Shown here piece by piece: positions 16,079-23,850 of a stretch of 64,000 bases of DNA; within the stretch, counting starts at the first letter, position 1, and each line of letters opens with the position of its first letter. This stretch comes from JBPCQA01 sp050998615 (GTDB taxonomy: Bacteria > Actinomycetota > Actinomycetes > Propionibacteriales > Nocardioidaceae). The translations under genes and the position numbers were made by a program. The notes beneath the pieces are model-generated. The model was given only the letters and a program-made list of their open reading frames with translations, did not search any database and was not told the origin of the DNA. The DNA lies in assembly GCA_050998615.1 (NCBI GenBank), contig JBPCQA010000013.1:1-64000 (forward strand), in the 5' to 3' direction.

Positions 16079-17666
16079 GCTGGCCGATCGGCCGCCGGTC
16101 GTCAAGGAGCCGAAGAAACCGCCTGCCCCCGCGCTGCGTCCGGGTCAGTTCGCTCGGTGGGTATGGCGTCAGCTCACCTCGATGCGCACCGCGCTGATCT
16201 TGCTGTTCCTGCTTGCCATCGCCGCGGTTCCCGGCTCGCTGATTCCGCAGACGCCGGTCGACCCCTCGGCGGTGAACGCGTTCAAGGCCGCACACCCCGG
16301 TCTCGCGCCGGTTTTCACCCGGGTCGGCCTGTTCCATGTCTACAGCTCGGTGTGGTTCAGCGCGATCTACCTGCTGCTGATGATCTCGCTGGTCGGCTGC
16401 ATCATCCCCCGCCTCGGGGTATACGCGCGTGCCTTCCGCAACCGCCCACCGAAGGCTCCGACCAACCTGGCCCGGTTGTCGGCGTACGACACCTGGCAGA
16501 CGGCCGAGCCGGTCAGCGTGGTGGCGGAGCGGGCCGAGACGCTGCTGGCGGGTCAGCGTCGGCGGGTCGAGACGTACGAGCATGGTGACGGCGTCGTGGT
16601 CAGCGCGGAGAAGGGCTATCTGCGGGAGGCCGGCAACCTGCTCTTCCACTGCGCCGTGGTCGTGGTGTTGGTCGGGGTCGCGGTCACCAGCCTGTTCGGC
16701 TTCAAGGGCGGAGCCGCGGTGATCGCTGGAGAAGGCTTCTCCGACACCTTGACGCAGTACGACGAGTTCAGCCCCGGCGGTTGGTTCAACACCGCGAATC
16801 TCGCACCATTCACATTCCAGCTCAAGAGCTTCGACGTGCAATACAAGCGCTTCGGTGAGTCACGGGGCGCGCCGTTGACGTTCAGCGCGCACCTGGCGGT
16901 GACCAACAAGCTGGGCGAATCGCCGTACAACTATGACTTGCAGGTGAACCACCCGCTCAACGTCGACGGGGCCTCGGTGTTCTTGGTCGGCAACGGGTAC
17001 GCGCCGGTGGTGACGGTGCACGACGGCGCGGGCAACGTCGCGTTCTCCGGCCCGGTGATCTTCTTGCCGCAAGACCCGTCGTTCACGTCGTACGGCGTCA
17101 TCAAGGTGCCGGACGCGCAACCCAAGCAGCTGGGCTTCGAGGGCTACTTCTTCCCGACCGCAGACATCACCAGCCAGGGGCAGCCTTACTCGGCATTCCC
17201 CGACGCCGACAACCCGGTGTTGTCGCTGATCGCCTATCACGGCGACCTTGGCCTGAACACCGGGACGCCGCAGTCGGTGTATGTTTTGGACAAGCGGGGG
17301 CTTACGTCGTACAAGATGGCCGATGGCAGGCCGCGGCCGCTGCTGCTGCGCATCGGGCAGACGACGAGCCTGGGCGCGGGCAACGGATCGGTGACCTTCG
17401 ACGGCTACCAGCGTTGGGTCAAGCTGCAGATCAACAAGGCACCAGCGAAGGTCGTCCCGCTGGTCGGGGTGCTGTTGGCGATCCTCGGGCTGCTCGGCTC
17501 ACTGTTCGTGCGACCGCGTCGGACCTGGGTACGGGTGCGTCCGGTGGGCGGGCGTACGGTGGTCGAGATCGCCGCGCTGGATCGGGTTTCCGGGGGAGAT
17601 TCGGGCGCGCACATCGCCGAAGTGGCCTCGGCTTTGCAGCCGGCGACGCAAGAGGAGCAGCAGTGA
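16059..17666 (+). CDS. resB: cytochrome c biogenesis protein ResB
   Basis: 535 residues, part of the ResB-CcsB complex that moves heme out and attaches it to apocytochrome c. Helices are visible at about residues 42-64 and 103-125, near 195 and close to the C-terminus (KVVPLVGVLLAILGLLGSLF), with a large extracytoplasmic domain between. The TTG start at 16059 overlaps ccdA by 20 bases; no better start is evident before the first helix, so the exact start is uncertain. The stop overlaps ccsB (GTGA). Confidence 0.92.
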   Translation: MVVRRSELADRPPVVKEPKKPPAPALRPGQFARWVWRQLTSMRTALILLFLLAIAAVPGSLIPQTPVDPSAVNAFKAAHPGLAPVFTRVGLFHVYSSVWFSAIYLLLMISLVGCIIPRLGVYARAFRNRPPKAPTNLARLSAYDTWQTAEPVSVVAERAETLLAGQRRRVETYEHGDGVVVSAEKGYLREAGNLLFHCAVVVVLVGVAVTSLFGFKGGAAVIAGEGFSDTLTQYDEFSPGGWFNTANLAPFTFQLKSFDVQYKRFGESRGAPLTFSAHLAVTNKLGESPYNYDLQVNHPLNVDGASVFLVGNGYAPVVTVHDGAGNVAFSGPVIFLPQDPSFTSYGVIKVPDAQPKQLGFEGYFFPTADITSQGQPYSAFPDADNPVLSLIAYHGDLGLNTGTPQSVYVLDKRGLTSYKMADGRPRPLLLRIGQTTSLGAGNGSVTFDGYQRWVKLQINKAPAKVVPLVGVLLAILGLLGSLFVRPRRTWVRVRPVGGRTVVEIAALDRVSGGDSGAHIAEVASALQPATQEEQQ

Positions 17667-18667
17667 CAGACACCTTGGCACATCTGAGCAACAACGCGAT
17701 CTACTCGGCGACCATCGTCTACGCGCTCGCGATGCTGTCTCACGTGGTCGAGTGGGCGATGGCGCGCCAGCTCACGACCAACCCTGCGCCCGCTGGGCGC
17801 GCACTGGTGGGCGCGGGAGGCGTCGCAGCGAAGGTGCCCGCCACGGCTGCCGACCCAGCTGAGGTGAACGGGCCGAGCGCGCCGACCGACGACGATGTGG
17901 AGCGCAGCGACCGGTTCGGCCGGATCGGGTTGTCGCTGACCGTGCTTGCCATGCTGGTCCAAGCTGCCGGCGTCGTTTGTCGCGGGTTGGCTGCGCAGCG
18001 GGTGCCGTGGGGCAACATGTACGAGTTCACCATTACCGCGTCGCTGGCGGTGGCCGTGGCCTATATCTTCTTGGTACGCCGCTACAGCATCCGCTGGCTC
18101 GGCCTCCCGGTCACCGGCTTCTTGACCATCGTGCTCGGTGTCGCCGTCATCGTGCTCTACCGGCCGCTTGGCCCCTTGGTGCCGGCGCTGCACTCCTACT
18201 GGCTAGCGATCCACGTCTCGGCTGCGGCGATTGCGGGCGGCGCCTACACGGTCGGCGCCTTGGCGTCGGTGCTGTATCTGCTCAAGAGTCGCTTGGAGGC
18301 GAAGGCTGCCGCACATCCCGGCCAACCGCGCATCGGCTACTTGTGGCGGGTGCCGCCGGCGGCAGCGATCGACAGGGTCGCCTACCGGGTGCACGCGTTC
18401 GCCTTCCCGTTGTGGACGTTCGCGGTGCTGGCGGGCGCGATCTGGGCGCAGTATGCCTGGGGACGCTTTTGGGGCTGGGATCCGAAGGAGGTGTGGGCCT
18501 TCATCACCTGGGTGGTCTACGCGGCCTACCTGCACGCCCGTGCGACGGCCGGCTGGCAGGGACGAGCGGCGGCGTACGTCGCGCTGCTCGGCTTTGCGAC
18601 GTTCTTGTTCAACTTCGTCGGTATCAACCTGTTCGGCTCGGGACTCCACTCCTACTCCGGCATGTAA
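17663..18667 (+). CDS. ccsB: cytochrome c biogenesis protein CcsB (ResC), heme handling
   Basis: 334-residue multi-helix membrane protein. The conserved tryptophan-rich heme-binding motif reads YAWGRFWGWDPKEVWAFI near the C-terminus, with histidines such as YRVHAFAFPLW and YWLAIHVSAAAIAGG as likely heme ligands. A variable cytosolic insert lies at about residues 35-85. GTG 17663 is chosen for its overlap with the resB stop; the frame is open into resB without homology. The stop codon TAA is itself the start of an inverted repeat, TAAGAGCCC, that recurs as GGGCTCTTA 63 bases downstream. Confidence 0.93.
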   Translation: MTDTLAHLSNNAIYSATIVYALAMLSHVVEWAMARQLTTNPAPAGRALVGAGGVAAKVPATAADPAEVNGPSAPTDDDVERSDRFGRIGLSLTVLAMLVQAAGVVCRGLAAQRVPWGNMYEFTITASLAVAVAYIFLVRRYSIRWLGLPVTGFLTIVLGVAVIVLYRPLGPLVPALHSYWLAIHVSAAAIAGGAYTVGALASVLYLLKSRLEAKAAAHPGQPRIGYLWRVPPAAAIDRVAYRVHAFAFPLWTFAVLAGAIWAQYAWGRFWGWDPKEVWAFITWVVYAAYLHARATAGWQGRAAAYVALLGFATFLFNFVGINLFGSGLHSYSGM

Positions 18668-18746
18668 GAGCCCACCTCCGCGGCCTTGCCACCCGGGCGC
18701 GAAAAACCCGCTCCCATTCCGACACCCCTATCTGCGCGGGCTCTTA
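18666..18746. repeat. long inverted repeat TAAGAGCCC / GGGCTCTTA at the ccsB 3' end
   Basis: The arms at 18666-18674 and 18738-18746 are perfect complements 63 bases apart, between two convergent genes. The right side, from CATTCCGACACCCCTAT to GGGCTCTTA, resembles 59415-59446. It is probably a terminator-like member of the AGAGCC/GGCTCT family. Confidence 0.55.
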
Positions 18747-18753
18747 GCCTCAG

Positions 18754-19047
18754 TTAGGCAGCGGTGTCGTCCGGGGGGCGTCGAGGTTGCCTAAGACTGC
18801 GCAGGAAGTCGGGATCGTCATCGGGCGCTACCACCCGGGGCCGCGCCTTCGGGGTTTTCGGCCCGGGGGTGTCGCCGTTGGGGCGTCCGTAGACGAGCCA
18901 GGCGACCGGGCCCAGGAGGGGAATCAGCACAATCAACGCCCATAGCCCCCGAGGAAGCTGTCGCACGTCGGCGGGGTCGGACTGCGCGAGCTCGATCAGG
19001 CAATAGACCGCGAGCACCACGATCAGCAAGACGACGAGAACCCACAT
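18754..19047 (-). CDS. small membrane protein with a phospholipase D-nuclease N-terminal (PLDc_N) domain
   Basis: 97 residues with two hydrophobic helices at about residues 2-20 and 36-54 (LWALIVLIPLLGPVAWLVYG), the signature hairpin of PLDc_N. A charged Pro/Arg/Asp-rich cytosolic tail follows. No catalytic HKD motif is present, so it is a membrane protein of unknown role and not a nuclease. GGAGG lies about eight bases before the ATG at 19047, and TACTCT further up is a fair -10 box. It lies convergent to ccsB in the men region, as in many actinobacteria. Confidence 0.8.
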   Translation of the reverse strand: MWVLVVLLIVVLAVYCLIELAQSDPADVRQLPRGLWALIVLIPLLGPVAWLVYGRPNGDTPGPKTPKARPRVVAPDDDPDFLRSLRQPRRPPDDTAA

Positions 19048-19110
19048 GTCGGTCGACCTCCTCTGTACTTAAGAGTAATCGGCCCTCAAAGTTCCCGCCT
19101 TAAAACCCGC

Positions 19111-19200
19111 GCGGTGGTAGAGGGCGGCCGCACCCCACGGTGGTCGAGGAGGCCGCACCCAGCCGCGCCGTCGCTCGTTCCTCAACCACCGTGCTGTGGG
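19111..19200. repeat. dispersed GGTGGTTGAGG element (copy 2) with long inverted arms
   Basis: CACGGTGGTCGAGGA (19136-19150) and TCCTCAACCACCGTG (19179-19193) pair with one mismatch. A partial copy, GGTGGTAGAGGGCGGCCGC, lies just upstream. The element fills the gap between the divergent PLDc_N and dehydratase genes. Confidence 0.7.
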
Positions 19201-19238
19201 GGACCCCGAGCGCCGCGCGTTGGTCTAGCATCACCGGG

Positions 19239-20249
19239 ATGGCATTGGATCCCCTCGTTCGGCTCGAGGACATCGAGGCGGGGGCCGCGCGGATCGCATC
19301 CGTCGTACGCCGCACTCCACTGTTGCCGACCGAGCTCGGCAGCCCGGACAGGCCGTTGTATCTCAAGGCCGAGTGTTTGCAGGTCGGCGGCTCCTTCAAG
19401 ATTCGTGGCGCCACCAACGCGGTGTCCCTGATGGCGGCCGAGCAGCGGGCTCGGGGGGTCGTGACGCATTCGTCGGGTAACCATGCTCAGGCGTTGGCGC
19501 GAGCGGCCCGCGCCGCCGGGATCGCCGCGACGATCGTGATGCCGCACCAAGCCCCGGCCGTCAAGCGGGCGGCGACGCAGGCGCTGGGAGCCGAGGTCGT
19601 GCTGGTCGACATCGGGCAGCGCGAGACCGAGATGCGCCGCATTCAGGCGGTGTCTGGGGCCACGTTCGTGTCGCCGTTCGACGACCGCGACATCGTCGCG
19701 GGGCAGGGCACGATCGGGCTGGAAATCGCCGCTGATCTCCCGCGCGTCGCGACCGTATTCGTGCCGGTCAGCGGGGGCGGCCTGATCAGTGGCATCGCGG
19801 TCGCGTTGAAGGCTCTGCTGGACGACGTCCGGGTCGTCGGTGTCGAGCCGGAGCTGGCCGGCGACCTAGCCGAGGGGTTCGCCACCGGACGACGGGTCAC
19901 CTGGGACAGCGCGCTGACCGCGCGGACGGTCGCCGACGGACTTCGAGTGCCAGCGGTGGGAGAGCTCAACTGGCGCCACATCACCGAGTTCGTCGACGAC
20001 GTGGTGACGGTCAGCGAGGCTGAGATCCGGTCGGCGATGCGGCGGGTGGCCCTGGAGGCCAAGGTGGTGGCCGAGCCCAGTGGAGCCGTCGCGGTCGCCG
20101 GCTCCCTGAGGTACGCCGACCGCTTCGCTGCCGGTCCGGTTGTCGCCGTGGTGTCGGGCGGCAACGTCGAGCCTGCCGTGTTGCGCGAAGTGCTCGGCGA
20201 GCGGGCGCAGCGTCACCGCAGTCTCGGCCGTGGTTTGACCGCGGAGTGA
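19239..20249 (+). CDS. threonine/serine dehydratase (PLP, fold type II)
   Basis: 336 residues. The PLP lysine lies in GGSFKIRGATNAVS near residue 53, the substrate loop is SSGNHAQALA and the phosphate loop SGGGLISGIA. It deaminates threonine to 2-oxobutanoate and/or serine to pyruvate. There is no C-terminal ACT domain, so it is the short catabolic-type enzyme and probably not feedback-inhibited by isoleucine. ATG 19239 is chosen because TAGCAT (19226-19231) lies seven bases before it, suggesting a leaderless mRNA. The open frame upstream runs through the repeat element and has no homology. Confidence 0.9.
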   Translation: MALDPLVRLEDIEAGAARIASVVRRTPLLPTELGSPDRPLYLKAECLQVGGSFKIRGATNAVSLMAAEQRARGVVTHSSGNHAQALARAARAAGIAATIVMPHQAPAVKRAATQALGAEVVLVDIGQRETEMRRIQAVSGATFVSPFDDRDIVAGQGTIGLEIAADLPRVATVFVPVSGGGLISGIAVALKALLDDVRVVGVEPELAGDLAEGFATGRRVTWDSALTARTVADGLRVPAVGELNWRHITEFVDDVVTVSEAEIRSAMRRVALEAKVVAEPSGAVAVAGSLRYADRFAAGPVVAVVSGGNVEPAVLREVLGERAQRHRSLGRGLTAE

Positions 20250-20314
20250 GTGGCCCGCGGCGGGCGGCTTAGACTTGCCGGGTTGGTTCGGCCCCTCATC
20301 GGTTGGGATTCCTT

Positions 20315-20671
20315 GTGAAGAGCTTCGTGGTCTACACGTTGGCTCGGCTTGCCATGTTCGCGGCCGCCTACGGCATCATCTGGCTGATCGCCGGGCACTG
20401 GATTGGCTGGGATCCGGTCAGCGCGCTTTCCACGGCGCTTGTCGCGATGGTGCTCTCCTCGTTGATCGCGGTCGAGGTGCTGAGGCCGTTGCGCAACAAC
20501 CTCGCCGCCCACGTCGAGGCGCGGGCCACTAGGGCAAAGCAGGCGTTCGATGCCCGACGAGCCGCCGAAGACGACGAGGTCGACCAAGACGACGAAGACG
20601 ACGGAGCTCACGAATCCGACGGAGCCGCCGTCCAGCAGACCGACGGTCGGATCGGCAAGCCGCGCCGGTAG
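20315..20671 (+). CDS. DUF4229 domain membrane protein
   Basis: 118 residues. Two hydrophobic helices at about residues 3-22 and 34-53 are followed by a helical Arg/Ala/Glu segment and a very acidic tail (EDDEVDQDDEDDGAHESDG). This is the actinobacterial DUF4229 pattern, normally found beside menA. Function is unknown; a membrane-anchored accessory of quinone synthesis is possible from context alone. GTG 20315 begins right before the first helix; a TTG four codons upstream is the alternative. TAGACT at 20270-20275 may be its -10 box. It converges on menA. Confidence 0.78.
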   Translation: MKSFVVYTLARLAMFAAAYGIIWLIAGHWIGWDPVSALSTALVAMVLSSLIAVEVLRPLRNNLAAHVEARATRAKQAFDARRAAEDDEVDQDDEDDGAHESDGAAVQQTDGRIGKPRR

Positions 20672-20690
20672 CGCCTGTGTGAGGTCTAGC

Positions 20691-21572
20691 TCACCCGTGC
20701 GAAGAGACCAGCAGGCCCGCACACAGCCCGACGGCGTACACCAACTCGGCCAGGCCGGTGTCACGGAGCACGGGTATCAGCGACGCGCCGGTGGCGCCGC
20801 GACGTACGACGATCAACGCATGCGCCGCCAACGGCAGCGAGGAAAGCGCCAGCAGCGCCCACCACGACATGGTCGCCGCCGAGACGAACGCCAGCGCACC
20901 GGCGGCGCTCAGCAAGATCGCGTAGAACAGGCGCGACGTGCGGTCCCCCATCACCACCGCGAGGGTCCGTTTGCCCACCAGCTTGTCCGTTGGGATGTCA
21001 CGCAGGTTGTTGGCAACCAAGATCGCGCAAGCCAGCGCGCCGAGAGCGAGCGCAACCGGCCAGGCCCCGGCTGGGATGCGCTCGGCCTGGACGTACGTCG
21101 TCCCGACGACCGCGACCAGTCCGAAGAAGACGAAGACGCTGACCTCGCCGAGTGCCTGATAGCCATAAGGTTTCGAGCCGCCGGTGTAGAACCACGCGGC
21201 GCTCATCGCCACCGCCCCGATCAGGAGCAGCCACCAGGAGGTGGTCGAGGCCAGAACCAGCCCGGCAACCCCGGCAAGCGCGAAGCCAGCCATCGCGGCC
21301 GCCTTGACCTGCGCCGCGGAGGCGACGCAGGAACCGACCAGCCGCAGTGGGCCGACCCGGCCGGTGTCGGTGCCGCGGACCCCGTCGGAGTAGTCGTTCG
21401 CGTAGTTGACCGCCACTTGCAAGGCGATGGCGACCACCAGACACAGCAGCGCCTTCCACCAGACGAACGACTCAACCCAAATGGCCACACCGGTGCCCGC
21501 CACGACAGGTGAGACGGCGGCAGGAAGGGTGCGGGGACGGGCACCCTCGATCCATTCCGCGGCGGTAGCCAT
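20691..21572 (-). CDS. menA: 1,4-dihydroxy-2-naphthoate polyprenyltransferase MenA
   Basis: 293-residue UbiA-family membrane enzyme that attaches the polyprenyl chain to dihydroxynaphthoate. The first Asp-rich motif reads NYANDYSDGVRGTD and the second DIPTDKLVGKRTLAVVMG; both coordinate Mg-diphosphate. About eight to nine helices are visible. The N-terminal EWIEGARPRTLPAAVSPV is typical of MenA. Its opposite orientation to menE-C-D separates prenyl transfer from the upstream acid pathway. Confidence 0.93.
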   Translation of the reverse strand: MATAAEWIEGARPRTLPAAVSPVVAGTGVAIWVESFVWWKALLCLVVAIALQVAVNYANDYSDGVRGTDTGRVGPLRLVGSCVASAAQVKAAAMAGFALAGVAGLVLASTTSWWLLLIGAVAMSAAWFYTGGSKPYGYQALGEVSVFVFFGLVAVVGTTYVQAERIPAGAWPVALALGALACAILVANNLRDIPTDKLVGKRTLAVVMGDRTSRLFYAILLSAAGALAFVSAATMSWWALLALSSLPLAAHALIVVRRGATGASLIPVLRDTGLAELVYAVGLCAGLLVSSHG

Positions 21573-21621
21573 AGGCCGCTCAGTCTGTCAGCCCCCATGC
21601 CAGCCTCCCGGTTGGCGGGTG

Positions 21622-21813
21622 TCAGTCACCTTCCCGCGCGGTGTGGCAGACCGCCTCGACGTTGTTGCCGTCGGGGTCGCGCACGAAGGCGCCGTAGTAA
21701 CGCTCGTGCAATCCCGGCCATAACCGAGGCTCGTGCAAAGTCTCGGCCCCAAGCTCGGTGGCGGCGGCGTGGAAGGCTCGCGCATCTCCAGGGGCGACCT
21801 TGCGTCGCGAGAC
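21622..21813 (-). pseudogene. 5'-truncated VOC/glyoxalase-family gene remnant
   Basis: On the minus strand a 63-codon frame bounded upstream by TAA (21814-21816) encodes the C-terminal half of a VOC-superfamily protein. It includes LHEPRLWPGLHERYYGAFV followed by RDPDGNNVEAVCHT, the typical final strand pair with the metal-binding Glu. No ATG, GTG or TTG start opens the frame, and the N-terminal half (usually about 60-70 more residues) is missing because menE begins directly beyond it. It is best read as a decayed gene cut at its 5' end. A sequencing frameshift cannot be fully excluded. Confidence 0.75.
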
Positions 21814-21814
21814 T

Positions 21815-21820
21815 TACGCT
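21815..21820 (+). promoter_or_regulatory. -10 box of menE, probably leaderless
   Basis: TACGCT ends six bases before GTG 21827, and there is no Shine-Dalgarno site. It lies exactly at the truncation edge of the VOC remnant on the other strand. Confidence 0.4.
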
Positions 21821-21826
21821 GACCAG

Positions 21827-22891
21827 GTGAGCCTTGGCAGTCATTCCGTGCCGACGACGTTGCGGCCGGTCGCCGGCGACCCGGCCGAGATCCTGGCCCT
21901 GCTGCGCCGCTGGCTGGCCAGTAAGCCGGCGGCACCTCTCGTCGTACGCACGTCGGGATCGACCGGCGAGCCGAAGGGCGTCTTGCTCTCCCAATCGGCC
22001 ATCCGGTCGTCGGCACTGGCGACACTGGCCAGGATCGGCGGCCCTGGCCACTGGGTGCTGGCGCTGCCGGCGCACTACGTGGCCGGCCTGCAAGTCATCG
22101 TCAGGTCGGTGCTGGCGGGCACGGAACCGGTAGTGCTGAACGACTACCCCGGCCTCGTCGAGGCGGCGAACGACCTGACCGGTGACCGGCGCTACCTCGC
22201 GGTCGTGCCGACCCAACTGCACCGCTGGCTAGCCGAGCCGGCCGCCGTCGTTGCGTTGCGCAGTTTCGACGCCGTGCTCCTAGGCGGCGGTGCGGCACCC
22301 GATCGCATGCTCGTGACGGCACGACAGCTCGGCATTCGCGTGGTGACGACGTACGGCATGAGCGAGACCTGCGGCGGCTGCGTCTACGACGGTGTCCCGC
22401 TGGACGGCGTCCGCGTCGACATCGGGCCGGCTGGAGATATTCGGCTCGCCGGCCCGACACTGTTCGACGGGTACGTCGGCCAGCCGGGCTTGACCGCGGC
22501 CGTGCTGCGATCCGGCTGGTTGCACACCCCCGACATCGGCCAACTCGAGACAGGCGGACGGCTGCGGGTGCTCGGTCGCGCCGACGACGTGGTCATCAGC
22601 GGCGGCGTCAACGTGCCGCTGGCCGCCGTCCAGGAGCGGCTCGCGGCGATGCCGGGCGTGGAGGATTGCGCCGTTGTTGGGGTGCCCGACCCGCAGTGGG
22701 GCGATCGAGTGGTGGCAGTCGTCGTCGCTCACCCGCCCCCCGCATTGGCGGACATCCGGGACTTCGTCGCCGAACGATTGCCGAGAGAGTGGGCGCCTCG
22801 ACACCTGGTTGCATGGGACGCGTTGCCGATGTTGCCGTCTGGCAAGATCGACAAGCAACTGTTGCGCCGCAGCCTCAAGTCGGCGTCGTGA
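21827..22891 (+). CDS. menE: o-succinylbenzoate-CoA ligase MenE
   Basis: 354-residue adenylate-forming enzyme that activates o-succinylbenzoate with ATP and CoA in menaquinone synthesis. It has the P-loop-like RTSGSTGEPKGVLLS, the A5 motif TTYGMSETCGG, the hinge GRADDVVISGG and the A10 lysine in LPSGKIDKQLL. It is shorter than Bacillus MenE, as is usual for actinobacterial homologues. GTG 21827 is chosen for the TACGCT box six bases upstream and because homology starts soon after. The stop overlaps menC (GTGA). Confidence 0.92.
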   Translation: MSLGSHSVPTTLRPVAGDPAEILALLRRWLASKPAAPLVVRTSGSTGEPKGVLLSQSAIRSSALATLARIGGPGHWVLALPAHYVAGLQVIVRSVLAGTEPVVLNDYPGLVEAANDLTGDRRYLAVVPTQLHRWLAEPAAVVALRSFDAVLLGGGAAPDRMLVTARQLGIRVVTTYGMSETCGGCVYDGVPLDGVRVDIGPAGDIRLAGPTLFDGYVGQPGLTAAVLRSGWLHTPDIGQLETGGRLRVLGRADDVVISGGVNVPLAAVQERLAAMPGVEDCAVVGVPDPQWGDRVVAVVVAHPPPALADIRDFVAERLPREWAPRHLVAWDALPMLPSGKIDKQLLRRSLKSAS

Positions 22892-23850
22892 GTGATCAGA
22901 CTCCGCACGTCTTCTCGGTGCCGATGACCGTGCGCTTCCGCGGGGTCGACCAACGGGAGGGAGTCTTGCTCGACGGCCCGTCCGGGGCGGCGGAGTTCAG
23001 CCCGTTTTGGGACTACGACGTCGCCGAGTCGGCGAGCTGGCTGGCCGCCGCGCTGGAAGCCGCCAACGACGGCTTCCCACTGCCGCGCCGCGACACCATC
23101 CCGGTGAATTGCACGGTGCCCGCGGTGTCACCCGAGCAGGCCGCGGCAATCGTGTGCGGCCCGCACGGATGCCGCACCGCCAAGGTCAAGGTGGCCGAAC
23201 GCGGGCAGACCCTCGCCGACGACATGGCTCGGGTGGGCGCGGTGCGCGACGCTCTCGGACCCCGTGGCCGGCTTCGGGTGGATGCCAACGGGGCATGGAC
23301 GGTGGCAGAAGCGGTGGCGGCCATCCACCGGCTCGCCGAGTTCGACCTGGAGTACGTCGAGCAGCCGGTAGCGGCAGTCGACGAGTTGGCGACGGTACGC
23401 CGACGGGTCGGCGTACCGATCGCCGCGGACGAGTCGATCCGGCGGGCGGAGGATCCGCTGCTGGTAAGCCGGACCGGCGCCGCCGACATCGCCGTGCTCA
23501 AGGTGCAGCCACTGGGCGGCGTGGGCCGGTGTCTGCGACTGGCCGAGCAAATCGGGATACCGGTCGTGGTCTCCAGCGCGCTGGAGACGTCGGTAGGCAT
23601 CGCCGCCGGCGTCGCGCTCGCCGCCGCCTTGCCCGAGCTGCCTTACGCCTGTGGGCTGGCTACCACGTCGATGCTTGGCCGCGACCTGGTCGCCGACCCG
23701 TTTCGACCGGTCGGCGGCTGCCTGCCGGTGTGCCGACCAGCGCCCGACGCCGCGGCTGTGGGGGCCGCCGCCGCGGACGCTGCGACCACCCGGCGTTGGC
23801 TGGCCCGACTCGCCGCCTGCCGGCGCGTGCTGGAGGATCGGTCGGTGTGA
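22888..23850 (+). CDS. menC: o-succinylbenzoate synthase MenC
   Basis: 320-residue enolase-superfamily enzyme that dehydrates SHCHC to o-succinylbenzoate. The catalytic KxK lies in TAKVKVAERG, followed by RLRVDANGAW, YVEQPV and the metal site AADES; the second base lysine lies in VLKVQPLGG. GTG 22888 overlaps the menE stop and menD overlaps the end, giving a menE-menC-menD translation-coupled operon. Confidence 0.93.
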   Translation: MSDQTPHVFSVPMTVRFRGVDQREGVLLDGPSGAAEFSPFWDYDVAESASWLAAALEAANDGFPLPRRDTIPVNCTVPAVSPEQAAAIVCGPHGCRTAKVKVAERGQTLADDMARVGAVRDALGPRGRLRVDANGAWTVAEAVAAIHRLAEFDLEYVEQPVAAVDELATVRRRVGVPIAADESIRRAEDPLLVSRTGAADIAVLKVQPLGGVGRCLRLAEQIGIPVVVSSALETSVGIAAGVALAAALPELPYACGLATTSMLGRDLVADPFRPVGGCLPVCRPAPDAAAVGAAAADAATTRRWLARLAACRRVLEDRSV

